A DNA stretch of 34,246 nucleotides from an uncultured Clostridia bacterium (GCA_947626605.1 CANQSV010000016.1:1-34246), one strand, 5' to 3'; positions 1 to 8,482 are shown, counted from the first letter of the stretch. Notes: generated by a model from the letters alone, not told the origin. A program made the numbers and translations.

Positions 1-40
1 GTATTTTGTTACTCTGTGCAAAACTATAAGTTTTTTGACG

Positions 41-64
41 CCCCCAGCATAGCTGGGGGTTTTC
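41..64 (+). terminator. Intrinsic terminator of an upstream gene outside the window
   Basis: An 8-bp GC-rich stem (CCCCCAGC paired with GCTGGGGG, loop ATA) is followed by TTTTCTC on the plus strand. There is no matching T-run on the minus strand, so it ends a plus-strand transcript entering from the left edge. Confidence 0.8.
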
Positions 65-205
65 TCTAAAGTTAATATAAAAGAAATGTATCTTCAGATG
101 CATTTCTTTTTATAGTTTCTACGAAGTTGGGACGAGCGAGAAAAAAGCATAGAAAATTTATATATTATTAATAATTTATTAAATTTATATTAACATCTCT
201 ACCGT

Positions 206-247
206 TTTTTGTTGTTCGGGTCGTCGAGGACGCCGACCCCTACAAGA
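206..247. repeat. GC-rich REP-like palindromic element
   Basis: A short island of GC-rich sequence lies in an otherwise AT-rich intergenic stretch. GGGTCG at 218-223 pairs with CGACCC at 234-239. The minus-strand reading resembles the GTAGGGGTCGGCGTCC-type intergenic palindromes that I recall as dispersed in clostridial genomes. There is no T-run next to it, so a terminator role is unlikely. Only one copy is seen here. Confidence 0.4.
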
Positions 248-262
248 GAAAATTCCTACTAT

Positions 263-291
263 ATAAAAAAAGATACGATTTTTATCGTACC
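263..291 (-). terminator. Terminator of the sortase gene
   Basis: On the minus strand GGTACGAT and ATCGTATC form an 8-bp stem with an AAAA loop, followed by TCTTTTTTT. It starts about 12 nt after the sortase stop codon. Confidence 0.75.
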
Positions 292-302
292 TTTTATATT
301 TC

Positions 303-1046
303 TTATTTTTCTATTGCAACACATTTTGCTATAAATCTTGTTGCTCCACCATTTGCACATGTTATTAATGTTATTTCTGTTCTTCCATTTGTTAACTGTG
401 ATGTACAGCTTGTATCTTCTGGATCAATTATATCAGTTTCATATACTACATATGTTAATGTTCGTCCTGTTGTGTCTGTAATTTCAACCTCATCTCCAAT
501 TTTTATACCTGGAAGTTTTCCAAAATGTGTTTTGTTTAAATAATTGTGTCCTACTATACAGCAATTTCCTTCTTCATTTGGCTCAGGTCCCCAATATTTA
601 TTTAATGATACTTCCATTAGTTCATCTGTGTTTTTTGATAGTACTGGATATTTGATTCCTAAACATGGTATATTTAAAACTGCAGATATTGTATAAGTTT
701 CTCCTCCATTAGAAGTATATTCTTTTTTCTCTAACCCAATTAATTGCTTTGTAGATATGATTTCCGGAGTTTCAATACTCTCCGGTTTTACGCCTTTTTC
801 TTCTATATTTTCTTCCACAGCTGCTAATTGTTCTACATTTTCATCAGTTTTTAAAATAATCCCACATGCATATATACAATATGAAAAAACTAAGCATATA
901 CAACATATTATTAATATTGATACAAATGTTTTTAATTCCATTCTGCGTAAACTAATTTTCCATGTTGAACTATTATTTTTATTTAAGTTTTTATTTTTCT
1001 TTTGTTTTGTTTCTGTATGAATTTCTGTGCATAAAATTTGATTCAT
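303..1046 (-). CDS. Sortase (class D-like transpeptidase)
   Basis: A membrane-anchored cysteine transpeptidase that would attach sorting-signal proteins to the cell wall or to each other. The 247-aa protein has a basic cytoplasmic N-terminus, one TM helix at about residues 41-64, a linker, and a C-terminal sortase beta-barrel. The triad is visible: His167 in GHNYL, Cys230 in TLITC, and Arg237 in GGATRFIA. The signal-anchor topology and TLITC motif suit class D or E-like sortases of clostridia. The start is supported by a GGGGGAC ribosome site just upstream of the ATG. No LPXTG-type substrate is encoded in this window, so it is either a housekeeping enzyme or its substrates lie elsewhere. The N-terminal cytoplasmic tail, about 40 residues and Asn/Lys-rich, is longer than usual. 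Confidence 0.9.
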   Translation of the reverse strand: MNQILCTEIHTETKQKKNKNLNKNNSSTWKISLRRMELKTFVSILIICCICLVFSYCIYACGIILKTDENVEQLAAVEENIEEKGVKPESIETPEIISTKQLIGLEKKEYTSNGGETYTISAVLNIPCLGIKYPVLSKNTDELMEVSLNKYWGPEPNEEGNCCIVGHNYLNKTHFGKLPGIKIGDEVEITDTTGRTLTYVVYETDIIDPEDTSCTSQLTNGRTEITLITCANGGATRFIAKCVAIEK

Positions 1047-1081
1047 TATTGTCCCCCTATTAGCAAAAAATCACTAATATA

Positions 1082-1110
1082 ATTTTACCTTTTATTTAAG
1101 CTAAAGTCAA
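1082..1110 (-). promoter_or_regulatory. Sigma-A promoter of the sortase gene
   Basis: On the minus strand TTGACT (1105-1110) and TAAAAT (1082-1087) are separated by exactly 17 nt. Transcription would begin near 1075, leaving a leader of about 30 nt. Confidence 0.65.
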
Positions 1111-1141
1111 TGGATTAATATTACAAAATAAAATCTTTTTT

Positions 1142-1170
1142 TATACATTTTTAAAGTTTTGTGATATAAT
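1142..1170 (+). promoter_or_regulatory. Extended -10 promoter of deoD
   Basis: TGATATAAT at 1162-1170 is a perfect extended -10 box. The -35 is weak (TATACA at 1142-1147, 17-nt spacer). A GGAGGT ribosome site precedes the deoD ATG. The region is shared divergently with the sortase promoter. Confidence 0.65.
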
Positions 1171-1193
1171 AACTTCTGATAGGAGGTGGTTTT

Positions 1194-1907
1194 ATGACAC
1201 CACATATAAAAGCTCAAAAAGGTGAAATTGCAAAGACAGTTTTAATGCCTGGTGATCCTTTTAGAGCTAAAATGGTAGCAGAAAAATATTTAACAAAACC
1301 TAAACTTGTAAGTGATGTTAGAGGAATTCTAGCATATACTGGAAAATACAAAGATAAAGAAATAACTGTTATGGCTTCTGGTATGGGAATGCCAAGTATT
1401 GGAATTTATTCTTATGAATTGTATAAATTTTATGATGTTGAAAACATTATTAGAATTGGTACTGCTGGTGCATATACAGATAAATTAAGCTTACTAGATG
1501 TTGTCCTTGTTGATACTGCTTATTCGGAATCTAGTTTTGCTATAAATCAAAATGGATATTCAAAAGATACTATTAATTCGAGTGATGAATTGAATAAACT
1601 CATTTTAAATACTGCAGATTCCTTAGGAATTCCTGTAACACAAGGAACTATCCATAGCAGTGATGTATTTTATTCAGATGTTTGTGATTTTAATAAACTT
1701 AGAGAAGAGCATAATTGTTTAGGAGTTGAAATGGAATCATTTGCTCTATTCCATAATGCACAAGCCTTAGGAAAAAAAGCTAGTTGCTTACTTACTATTT
1801 CAGACTCATTTTTATTTAAAGAAAATCTTTCACCTGAAGAAAGACAAGAATCTCTTCATCAGATGATAACTTTAGCTTTAGAAAGTAGTTATAATATAAT
1901 GTTTTAA
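1194..1907 (+). CDS. deoD: Purine-nucleoside phosphorylase, DeoD type
   Basis: Cytoplasmic enzyme that splits purine (deoxy)nucleosides with phosphate to give the free base and (deoxy)ribose-1-phosphate in purine salvage. The protein is 237 aa, normal for the hexameric DeoD family. Recognisable family blocks are the N-terminal MPGDPFRAK phosphate-binding segment, GMGMPSIGIYSYEL, RIGTAGA, and the substrate-binding VEMESFALF near residue 178. Late in the protein ISDSF carries the Asp typical of the 6-aminopurine-accepting DeoD branch. The start is fixed by an AGGAGGT site 7 nt before the ATG. The gene appears monocistronic: a long hairpin and then a separate ppaC promoter follow. Confidence 0.95.
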   Translation: MTPHIKAQKGEIAKTVLMPGDPFRAKMVAEKYLTKPKLVSDVRGILAYTGKYKDKEITVMASGMGMPSIGIYSYELYKFYDVENIIRIGTAGAYTDKLSLLDVVLVDTAYSESSFAINQNGYSKDTINSSDELNKLILNTADSLGIPVTQGTIHSSDVFYSDVCDFNKLREEHNCLGVEMESFALFHNAQALGKKASCLLTISDSFLFKENLSPEERQESLHQMITLALESSYNIMF

Positions 1908-1928
1908 AAAAATTTTTACGGTAAACTA

Positions 1929-2004
1929 GCTCCACGTGGCATTTGCCTTTTTCAAAGCGTGCTTTAGTCGAGCGTGAAAAAGCCAAATGCCAGCAAGATG
2001 GAGC
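1929..2004. repeat. 76-nt imperfect inverted repeat between deoD and ppaC
   Basis: Two arms of about 26 and 30 nt pair in three blocks: GCTCCA with TGGAGC, TGGCATTTG with CAAATGCCA, and CTTTTTCA with TGAAAAAG. There is one internal mismatch and an asymmetric bulge. The roughly 20-nt loop contains GCTTTAGTCGAGC. No U-run follows, so it is not a standard terminator. Its shape fits a MITE- or REP-like element, or an mRNA 3' stabilising structure for deoD. Confidence 0.6.
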
Positions 2005-2062
2005 GGATTATTGTATAGGTATTATCCTGTAACAGAAAGTGCTATAAATATGTAAAATCAAC

Positions 2063-2091
2063 TTGTTTTTATGCACTTTATATTATATAAT
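2063..2091 (+). promoter_or_regulatory. Promoter of ppaC
   Basis: TTGTTT (2063-2068) and TATAAT (2086-2091) have a 17-nt spacer. They lie 40 nt upstream of the ppaC start and downstream of the hairpin at 1929-2004. Confidence 0.55.
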
Positions 2092-2131
2092 CTATTGGAT
2101 TTAATAAATATATTTTAAAAGGAGAATTTAT

Positions 2132-3055
2132 ATGAAAGAAACATTAATTTTTGGACACAAAAATCCAGATACAGATTCTATTTTATCTTCTATAGTTGTA
2201 GCAGATTTAGAAAAAAAGTTAAGCAATCCTAATGTGAAAGCTTGTAGCTTAGGAAACCCAAATAAAGAAACACAATACGCACTAAATTATTTTAATGTGC
2301 AAGCACCAGAAGTTATTTCTGATGTTTCAAGTGATGACACAGTTATTCTTGTTGATCACAACGATTTTAAGCAAAGTGCTGATAGCATAAAAGATGCTAA
2401 AATATATAAAGTAATAGATCATCATTGTATTTCTGGTTTTGATACAGCATATCCTTTAGATTTTACAGTAAAACCTTTTGGCTGTACAGCTACTATCCTT
2501 TATTCTTTATATAAAACTAATAATATAGAAGTCAATAAAACAGTTGCAGGTCTTATGCTAAGTGCAATTATATCTGATACTTTATTATTCAATTCACCAA
2601 CTTGTACTCCAGTAGATAAATCTACTGCTGAAGAACTTGCAAAAATTGCTGGTGTAGATATAAATACATATGGATTAGATATGCTTAAGGCTGGAACTGA
2701 CTTAAGCAGTTTCTCATCTGAGGAATTAATAAATTTAGATGCTAAACAAAGTGAAATCAATGGAAAAAAAGTAATTGTTGCTCAAGTAAATACTGTAGCA
2801 ATCGACGACGTTCTAAAAAATCAACAAGATATAGAATCTGAAATTACAAAAGTTATAGACAATAAAGGATTAGATTTATTCGTATTTGCAATTACAGATA
2901 TTATGGCTTGTAATTCAAAAGCTATAGTTCTTGGTAACTGTGCAGCTAGTGTAGAAAAAGCATACAATGTAAAACTTGAAAATAATGTAGCATTCTTAGA
3001 AGGTGTAGTTTCAAGAAAGAAACAAATAATTCCTGTATTAGGAGAAAATTTATAA
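2132..3055 (+). CDS. ppaC: Manganese-dependent inorganic pyrophosphatase (family II)
   Basis: Cytoplasmic hydrolase of pyrophosphate that pulls biosynthetic reactions forward. The 307-aa length matches the DHH-family soluble pyrophosphatases without CBS domains. Metal-binding motifs are visible: HKNPDTDS at residues 9-16 (His9, Asp13, Asp15), VDHND near 75, and the signature DHHC near 96-99. The C-terminal substrate-binding motif SRKKQ is present in the last 20 residues. The start is preceded by AAAAGGAG. It is a single gene, ended by the strong bidirectional hairpin at 3077-3099 that it shares with the converging hydrogenase operon. Confidence 0.95.
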   Translation: MKETLIFGHKNPDTDSILSSIVVADLEKKLSNPNVKACSLGNPNKETQYALNYFNVQAPEVISDVSSDDTVILVDHNDFKQSADSIKDAKIYKVIDHHCISGFDTAYPLDFTVKPFGCTATILYSLYKTNNIEVNKTVAGLMLSAIISDTLLFNSPTCTPVDKSTAEELAKIAGVDINTYGLDMLKAGTDLSSFSSEELINLDAKQSEINGKKVIVAQVNTVAIDDVLKNQQDIESEITKVIDNKGLDLFVFAITDIMACNSKAIVLGNCAASVEKAYNVKLENNVAFLEGVVSRKKQIIPVLGENL

Positions 3056-3071
3056 ATCTTAATAAGATGTT

Positions 3072-3105
3072 AAAAACACCAGATAATAATTATCTGGTGC
3101 TTTTT
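3072..3105. terminator. Bidirectional terminator between ppaC and hydA
   Basis: CACCAGATAA (3077-3086) and TTATCTGGTG form a perfect 10-bp stem with a TAA loop. TTTTT follows on the plus strand, and AAAAA precedes it, giving a U-run on the minus strand. It serves both converging transcripts. Confidence 0.9.
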
Positions 3106-3106
3106 A

Positions 3107-4861
3107 TTACATTTTATATTTTTCTCTTTCTACATAACTTGTATGAAGTAATTCGTGTGCCTTATGGCTTCCTGGTTTTTCTAAATACTCATCATATATT
3201 TTCTTTACAGCTGGATTTTCATGAGATTTTCTAAATTGACTCTTCTCATCTATACTATATAGACCTTCTGCTCTTTTCTTTCTTACATCTACTGTTGCTC
3301 TTATTTTTGAAGATTTAATTGGTTGTCCTCCCCCCATAACGCATCCGCCTGGGCATGCCATAATTTCAACAAATTGATAGTCTGCATTTCCGTTTTTTAT
3401 TTCTTCCATTATTTTCTTTGCATTTGCTAATCCAGATGCAACTGCTACCTTTATATCTTTTCCAGCAATTTGCAAATCAGCTTTTTTAATATCTTTTTCG
3501 CCTCTTACTTCTTTGAATTCTAGCTTATTTAATTCTTTTCCTTCTAATACTTCTGATACAGTTCTTAAAGCAGCTTCCATAACTCCACCTGTTGTTCCAA
3601 AAATTGCTCCAGCTCCTGTTGCTTCTCCCATAGGATCATCAAAACCTGAATCTTCTAGAGTTGTGAAATCTAAGTTTGCTTGTTTTATCATTCTAGCTAA
3701 TTCTCTTGTTGTTAGAACTGCATCAACATCTGGATATCCTGCTCCTGCCATATCATCTCTAGTTATCTCGAACTTTTTAGAAATACAAGGCATTACAGAC
3801 ACCATAAATATCTTTGCTGGATCTATGTTCATTTTTTCTGCATAATATGATTTGATTATTGCTCCAAACATTTGGTGTGGTGACTTACATGTTGACACAT
3901 GTGGCAATAAATCTGGATAATTCATTTCTATATATCTTACCCAACCTGGACTACAAGATGTAATCATTGGTAGAACTCCATTATTTTTTAGTCTCTCTAT
4001 GAATTCTGTTCCCTCTTCCATGATTGTAAAATCTGCACCTGTATTTGTGTCAAAAACTTTATCAAATCCTAATCTTTTTAAAGCTGTTACCATTTTTCCA
4101 GCAACATTAGTTCCTATTTCCATTCCAAACTCTTCTCCAAGAGCTACCCTAACTGCTGGTGCTGTTTGAACTACAACATATTCATCTTTATCTCTTAACT
4201 TTCTCCAAACTACTTGTGTACTATCTTTTTCTTTTAAAGCACCAACTGGGCACGCTTCTATACATTGACCACAGAAAGTACAGTTTACATCATTTAAGCT
4301 TGCATTAGAAGCTGTTGATACACATGATGCAAATCCTCTATTAGCTACACTAATTGCTCCTATTTCTTGAACTTTATTACATGTAGCAACACATCTTCTA
4401 CATAAAATACATTTATTCAAATCTTTTACAATTGCTGGTGACAACTCATCTATCTCATATTCGTTTCTTTCACCATCATATTCTATTTCTGTAACATTAT
4501 ATTTTTCTGCTAATGCTTGTAATTCACAATTACCATTTCTTGTACATGTTAAACATTTTCTATCATGGTTTGATAGTATTAAATCTAAAACTACTCTTCT
4601 TGCTTCTATAAGTGCTGGTGTATTTGTTTTTATATTCATTCCCTCTTCTACTTTTTGAATACATGAAGGTGTATATCCACGTCTTCCCTCTATCTCAACT
4701 ATACACATTCTACAATCTCCAACTTCATTTATATCTTTCAAGAAACAAAGTGTTGGTATTTCTATATTTGCTTGTCTTGCTGCTTCTAAAACTGTTTTTC
4801 CTTCTTCAACAGAAAGTTGTTTACCATCTATTGTTATATTTATCATTTTGTTCTCTGACAT
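3107..4861 (-). CDS. hydA: NAD-linked [FeFe] hydrogenase, catalytic subunit HydA
   Basis: Catalytic subunit of a trimeric, probably electron-bifurcating hydrogenase that makes or oxidises H2 using NADH and ferredoxin. The 584-aa protein has an N-terminal plant-type [2Fe-2S] domain (Cys39, 50, 53, 67), then a His/Cys3 [4Fe-4S] segment (His99, Cys103, Cys106, Cys112). A double [4Fe-4S] ferredoxin domain follows at about 150-205, then the H-cluster domain. H-cluster motifs are TSCSPGW (301-307), MPCISKKFE (357-365), and ACPGGCVMGGGQP (502-514). A small-subunit-like C-terminal tail follows. The first motif has Ser where monomeric clostridial enzymes such as CpI have a second Cys. It is the last gene of hydC-hydB-hydA, 51 nt after hydB. 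No HydEFG maturases lie in the window. Confidence 0.93.
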   Translation of the reverse strand: MSENKMINITIDGKQLSVEEGKTVLEAARQANIEIPTLCFLKDINEVGDCRMCIVEIEGRRGYTPSCIQKVEEGMNIKTNTPALIEARRVVLDLILSNHDRKCLTCTRNGNCELQALAEKYNVTEIEYDGERNEYEIDELSPAIVKDLNKCILCRRCVATCNKVQEIGAISVANRGFASCVSTASNASLNDVNCTFCGQCIEACPVGALKEKDSTQVVWRKLRDKDEYVVVQTAPAVRVALGEEFGMEIGTNVAGKMVTALKRLGFDKVFDTNTGADFTIMEEGTEFIERLKNNGVLPMITSCSPGWVRYIEMNYPDLLPHVSTCKSPHQMFGAIIKSYYAEKMNIDPAKIFMVSVMPCISKKFEITRDDMAGAGYPDVDAVLTTRELARMIKQANLDFTTLEDSGFDDPMGEATGAGAIFGTTGGVMEAALRTVSEVLEGKELNKLEFKEVRGEKDIKKADLQIAGKDIKVAVASGLANAKKIMEEIKNGNADYQFVEIMACPGGCVMGGGQPIKSSKIRATVDVRKKRAEGLYSIDEKSQFRKSHENPAVKKIYDEYLEKPGSHKAHELLHTSYVEREKYKM

Positions 4862-4912
4862 TATAAAGCCTCCTTTTAATTTATATTTCCCAATATTTCA
4901 ATGCAAATACAT

Positions 4913-6772
4913 TTATTTACTAATTGCTTTGAATGGACATTTTGATGCACAAGCACCACATTTTATGCAGATACTTGGATCTATTACATGTGCTGATTTT
5001 ACTTCACCAGAGATTGCACCAACTGGACATTGTTTTTTACAAATACCGCATCCTTTACATTTGTTTGGATCAATTGAATAACTTGCTAAAGCTTTACACT
5101 CACCTGCTGGACATTTTTTATCTTTTATGTGAGCTTCATATTCATCTCTAAAATATTTTATTGTACTTAATACTGGGTTTGGAGCTGTTTGTCCTAATCC
5201 ACATACAGAAGCTGCTTTTATATTGTTTGCTAGTTTTTCTAGTTTTTCTATATCGCCTTCTTCACCTTTTCCTTCTGTAATTCTTTCTAGTAATTCTAGC
5301 ATTCTCTTTGTTCCAATTCTACATGGTGTACATTTTCCGCATGATTCATCTACTGTAAATCCTAAATAGAATTTAGCTAAATTAACCATACATTTTGAAT
5401 CATCCATAACTATTAATCCACCAGATCCCATCATTGATCCAATCTTTCCTAATGATTCATAATCTATAGGTGTATCAAGATGTTCGGCTGGAATACATCC
5501 TCCTGACGGACCTCCTGTTTGTGCAGCTTTAAATTGTCTTCCGTTAGGAATTCCTCCACCAATATCAAAAACAATTTCTCTTAAAGTTGTTCCCATTGGG
5601 ACTTCAACTAAACCTATATTATTAACATTTCCTCCTAAAGCAAATACTTTTGTTCCTTTTGATGTTTCTGTTCCAATGCTTGAATACCATTCTGCACCAT
5701 TTAGAATTATCTTTGTTATATTTGCATATGTTTCTACGTTATTAATTAAAGTTGGTTCTTTCCATAAGCCTGAATTTGCTGGGAATGGTGGTTTTAATCT
5801 TGGTTGTCCACGTCTTCCTTCTATTGATTCTAATAGAGCTGTTTCTTCTCCACATACAAAAGCTCCTGCTCCTAATCTTATTTCCAAATCGAAATCAAAA
5901 CCTGTATTCCATATATTTTTTCCTAATATTCCATATTCTCTAGCTTGATCTATAGCCTTTTGAAATCTTTGTACAGCTATTGGATATTCAGCTCTTACAT
6001 ATATATATCCTTTGTTTGCTCCTATTGCATAACCTGCTATCATCATTGCTTCTACAACACAGTGTGGATCACCTTCTAATATACTTCTATCCATAAAAGC
6101 ACCTGGGTCTCCTTCATCTGCATTACATACAACATATTTTTGATCAGATTGTGCCATTTTAGTAAACATCCATTTTTTACCTGTTGGGAAACCTGCTCCA
6201 CCTCTACCTCTTAATCCAGAATTTGTAACAGTTTCTATAATTTCATCTGGAGTCATTTCCATCAAACATTTTTCTAATGCTTTATATCCATCAAAAGCTA
6301 TGTACTCGTCTATGTTTTCTGGATCAATCACACCACAATTTTTTAATGCAATTCTTTTTTGTTTTTTGTAGAAATTAAGTTCATCTAATCTTTTTACCTC
6401 TGTTCCATCTATATCTTTACAAAGTAGTCTTTCAACTAATTTTCCATCTACTAAATGTGTTTTTACTATTTCTGCACAATCTTCTGGTTTAACAACTGCA
6501 TAAAAAGTATCCTCTGGTCTAATTATAACAATTGGTCCTTTTGCGCAAAGTCCAAAACATCCTGTTTGTATTACTCTTACATTATTTAAATTATTTTCTT
6601 TTATTGCTTTATTTAATTCTTCTATTATTTTTGGTGATTTAGATGATGTACATCCAGTTCCTCTACACACTAATATATGTTTTTCTTGTGTATCTGCTTT
6701 TAAATTAACACGCAAATCTAATTCTTTACGTTTTTGTTCTCTGATTTCGTGTATCTCTTCTAACTTTTTCAT
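4913..6772 (-). CDS. hydB: NAD-linked [FeFe] hydrogenase, flavin subunit HydB (NuoF-like)
   Basis: The NADH- and FMN-binding subunit of the trimeric hydrogenase. The 619-aa protein has an N-terminal thioredoxin-fold [2Fe-2S] domain (Cys36, 41, 72, 76). A NuoF core follows with the Gly-rich nucleotide/FMN segment SGLRGRGGAGFPTGKKW and GADEGDPGAFMDRS-like residues. An SLBB segment and the NuoF [4Fe-4S] motif ESCGKCTPCRIG come next. The C-terminal extension (about 570-619) carries two classical [4Fe-4S] motifs, CKGCGICKKQCP and CIKCGACASKCP. This extension separates HydB from complex I NuoF and is typical of bifurcating HydABC. It sits between hydC and hydA in one operon. Confidence 0.93.
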   Translation of the reverse strand: MKKLEEIHEIREQKRKELDLRVNLKADTQEKHILVCRGTGCTSSKSPKIIEELNKAIKENNLNNVRVIQTGCFGLCAKGPIVIIRPEDTFYAVVKPEDCAEIVKTHLVDGKLVERLLCKDIDGTEVKRLDELNFYKKQKRIALKNCGVIDPENIDEYIAFDGYKALEKCLMEMTPDEIIETVTNSGLRGRGGAGFPTGKKWMFTKMAQSDQKYVVCNADEGDPGAFMDRSILEGDPHCVVEAMMIAGYAIGANKGYIYVRAEYPIAVQRFQKAIDQAREYGILGKNIWNTGFDFDLEIRLGAGAFVCGEETALLESIEGRRGQPRLKPPFPANSGLWKEPTLINNVETYANITKIILNGAEWYSSIGTETSKGTKVFALGGNVNNIGLVEVPMGTTLREIVFDIGGGIPNGRQFKAAQTGGPSGGCIPAEHLDTPIDYESLGKIGSMMGSGGLIVMDDSKCMVNLAKFYLGFTVDESCGKCTPCRIGTKRMLELLERITEGKGEEGDIEKLEKLANNIKAASVCGLGQTAPNPVLSTIKYFRDEYEAHIKDKKCPAGECKALASYSIDPNKCKGCGICKKQCPVGAISGEVKSAHVIDPSICIKCGACASKCPFKAISK

Positions 6773-6838
6773 TTTCTATGCCCCCTTTATATGGTTAACA
6801 TATTTTATCATTACAATTTGATATTTTATTTATATGTT

Positions 6839-7330
6839 CTATTTATTTTTATATTCTTCTAATACTTTTTCTATTAATTCTGGTGTAGCTTTACCATAAA
6901 CTTCATCATTTATAGTAAAAACTGGAGCTAATCCACAAGCACCTATACACCTTGTTGCTTCTATTGAAAACTTTCCATCCGCAGTTGTTTCTCCAACATC
7001 TATTCCTAAAATTTCTTTTGCTTTGTCTAATATTTTTTCTGAACCTTTAACAAAGCATGCTGTACCTAAACAAACAGCCACATTATATTTACCCTTTGGT
7101 TTTAAAGTAAATCTTGAATAAAAAGTAACTACTCCATAAACCTCTGACATTGGCATATCTAGATATTCAGATATTCCTAATTGAGCTGATTTTGGTACAT
7201 ATCCATAGTGTTCTTGAACCTCATTTAATATTTGTATTAAGTTGCTTTTATCTTTTTCATACTTTGAAAGTATCTTTTGTAAATCTTCATCTGCTTTTCC
7301 GCAATTACAATTACAGCATTTGTTTTCCAT
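6839..7330 (-). CDS. hydC: NAD-linked [FeFe] hydrogenase, HydC subunit (NuoE-like)
   Basis: Electron-transfer subunit carrying one [2Fe-2S] cluster in a thioredoxin-like fold. The 163-aa protein has the NuoE ligand pattern Cys87-x4-Cys92 (CLGTAC) and Cys128-x3-Cys132 (CIGAC), preceded by the usual N-terminal helical bundle. The extreme N-terminus has a cluster of four cysteines (CCNCNC) within the first ten residues. That is not part of the cluster-binding fold and could be a metal- or redox-reactive tail. It is the first gene of the operon, preceded by AGGAGG and by the structured leader at 7402-7446. Confidence 0.92.
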   Translation of the reverse strand: MENKCCNCNCGKADEDLQKILSKYEKDKSNLIQILNEVQEHYGYVPKSAQLGISEYLDMPMSEVYGVVTFYSRFTLKPKGKYNVAVCLGTACFVKGSEKILDKAKEILGIDVGETTADGKFSIEATRCIGACGLAPVFTINDEVYGKATPELIEKVLEEYKNK

Positions 7331-7401
7331 AAAAACCTCCTATAAATAATCGGATTATTAAATTCTATAAACATAGTTATTATGAATTTGTAAATTGGAT
7401 A

Positions 7402-7446
7402 TATCTTTATTCCGTAGGGAAAGCTCTTTATTAAAGAGCAAAGATA
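7402..7446 (-). other. Stem-loop at the 5' end of the hydCBA mRNA
   Basis: The outer arms TATCTTT (7402-7408) and AAAGATA (7440-7446) enclose a perfect inner stem, GCTCTTTA and TAAAGAGC (7423-7439). With transcription starting near 7452 this would be the first structure of the message. The ribosome site lies about 60 nt downstream. It could stabilise the 5' end or regulate, and I do not recognise it as a named riboswitch. It could also add to hslO termination. Confidence 0.45.
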
Positions 7447-7487
7447 AACCCAAGATTGATTATATCAGACTTGGGTTATATAAACAA
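7447..7487 (-). promoter_or_regulatory. hydCBA promoter with inverted repeat spanning the -10 box
   Basis: On the minus strand TGATATAAT (plus 7459-7467) is an extended -10, with a weak -35 TTGTTT (7482-7487) at 17 nt. The -10 lies inside a perfect 8-bp inverted repeat, AACCCAAG at 7447-7454 and CTTGGGTT at 7470-7477. The half-sites are about 23 nt apart centre to centre. This suits a dimeric repressor operator. It does not look like a Rex site. The same repeat could act as an hslO terminator, but no U-run follows it directly. Confidence 0.5.
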
Positions 7488-7594
7488 CATTTTTCTACAT
7501 TTTTTTAATAGTAATTTTTACTTACGCTTAATAAAGTTTCTACTTTATGAAATTATATGAATTTTTAATTCCAAATATAACTTGTATTTATACT

Positions 7595-8482
7595 TTATTC
7601 CAAAGATTCTAATATTTTTTTCAAATCTTCTTCACTAAAATTATATTTCTTATTACAGAATCTGCACTCAATTTCTGCTTTTTTATCATCTTCTAATATA
7701 CTAGCTAATTCCTTTTTCCCTAAAGATATTAAGCCTCTTTCCATCTTTTCCCTACTACAATCGCATTCATATGCTGGAATTATATTTTCTTCTATTACCT
7801 TTATATCCATATCCCCAGATACTTTTTTTGCAATATCATATAAAGATAATTTATCATCTAACATTTTACTTATAGGATCTGCTTGTTTAATCGCCTCTTC
7901 TATTTTTACTATTTCACTCTCTGTTGCATCTGGCATAAGAGTTACCACATAACCTCCAGCAGACACGACACCATCTTTATCTACCAAAACTCCTAATGCA
8001 ACTACAGTTGGTTTTTGTTCTGATGTTGCAAAATAATTTGTAAAATCTTCTGCTATCTCTCCTGACACAATTGGAACTGTTCCTATATAAGGATTCTTCA
8101 AACCTATATCTTTTATTATATTTAAATAGCCATTTTTTCCTACTGCACCAGATACATCAATTTTCCCATTTTCCTTCAAAGGGATTTCTACTCTAGGATT
8201 TTGAACACAAGCTTTTACTTTTGGAAACATATTAGTCACAGCAAGCATTGTTCCTATCGGACCATCTCCTTTTAATTGTACAGTTAAATTATCGCTCATA
8301 CTTTTCAACTCTGTACCCATAATAGCTGTAATAGTTAACAATCTACCAAGCGCTGCAGTTACTGTTGGACTCAAATCATGAGTTTTTCTCGCCTCTTCCA
8401 CCAAAAAAGTAGTATTAGCCACCACTACATTTACCTTTCCATCATGTGCTAAGAATTTAATTATTCTATCATTATTTTCCAT
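7595..8482 (-). CDS. hslO: Redox-regulated chaperone Hsp33
   Basis: Cytosolic holdase chaperone activated by oxidation. The 295-aa length is normal. The N-terminal domain has the family blocks RLLTITAIMGTELK and KGDGPIGTM. The C-terminal zinc redox switch is complete: CDC near residue 237 and CRFC near residue 271, the CxC...CxxC pattern in which disulfide formation releases zinc. It has its own promoter at 8516-8544. Its presence in an anaerobe suggests exposure to oxygen or disulfide stress. Confidence 0.95.
   Translation of the reverse strand: MENNDRIIKFLAHDGKVNVVVANTTFLVEEARKTHDLSPTVTAALGRLLTITAIMGTELKSMSDNLTVQLKGDGPIGTMLAVTNMFPKVKACVQNPRVEIPLKENGKIDVSGAVGKNGYLNIIKDIGLKNPYIGTVPIVSGEIAEDFTNYFATSEQKPTVVALGVLVDKDGVVSAGGYVVTLMPDATESEIVKIEEAIKQADPISKMLDDKLSLYDIAKKVSGDMDIKVIEENIIPAYECDCSREKMERGLISLGKKELASILEDDKKAEIECRFCNKKYNFSEEDLKKILESLE

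Noticed and set aside
757-1020. 87-aa plus-strand frame over the sortase gene
   Set aside because: It is the reverse of the sortase codons. It has no ribosome site and reads as low-complexity Phe/Ser, while the minus frame has a full sortase triad.
3107-7330. Calling the three-subunit cluster a complex I (Nuo) fragment
   Set aside because: HydA carries all three H-cluster motifs and HydB has the extra C-terminal 2[4Fe-4S] domain. These identify a trimeric [FeFe] hydrogenase.
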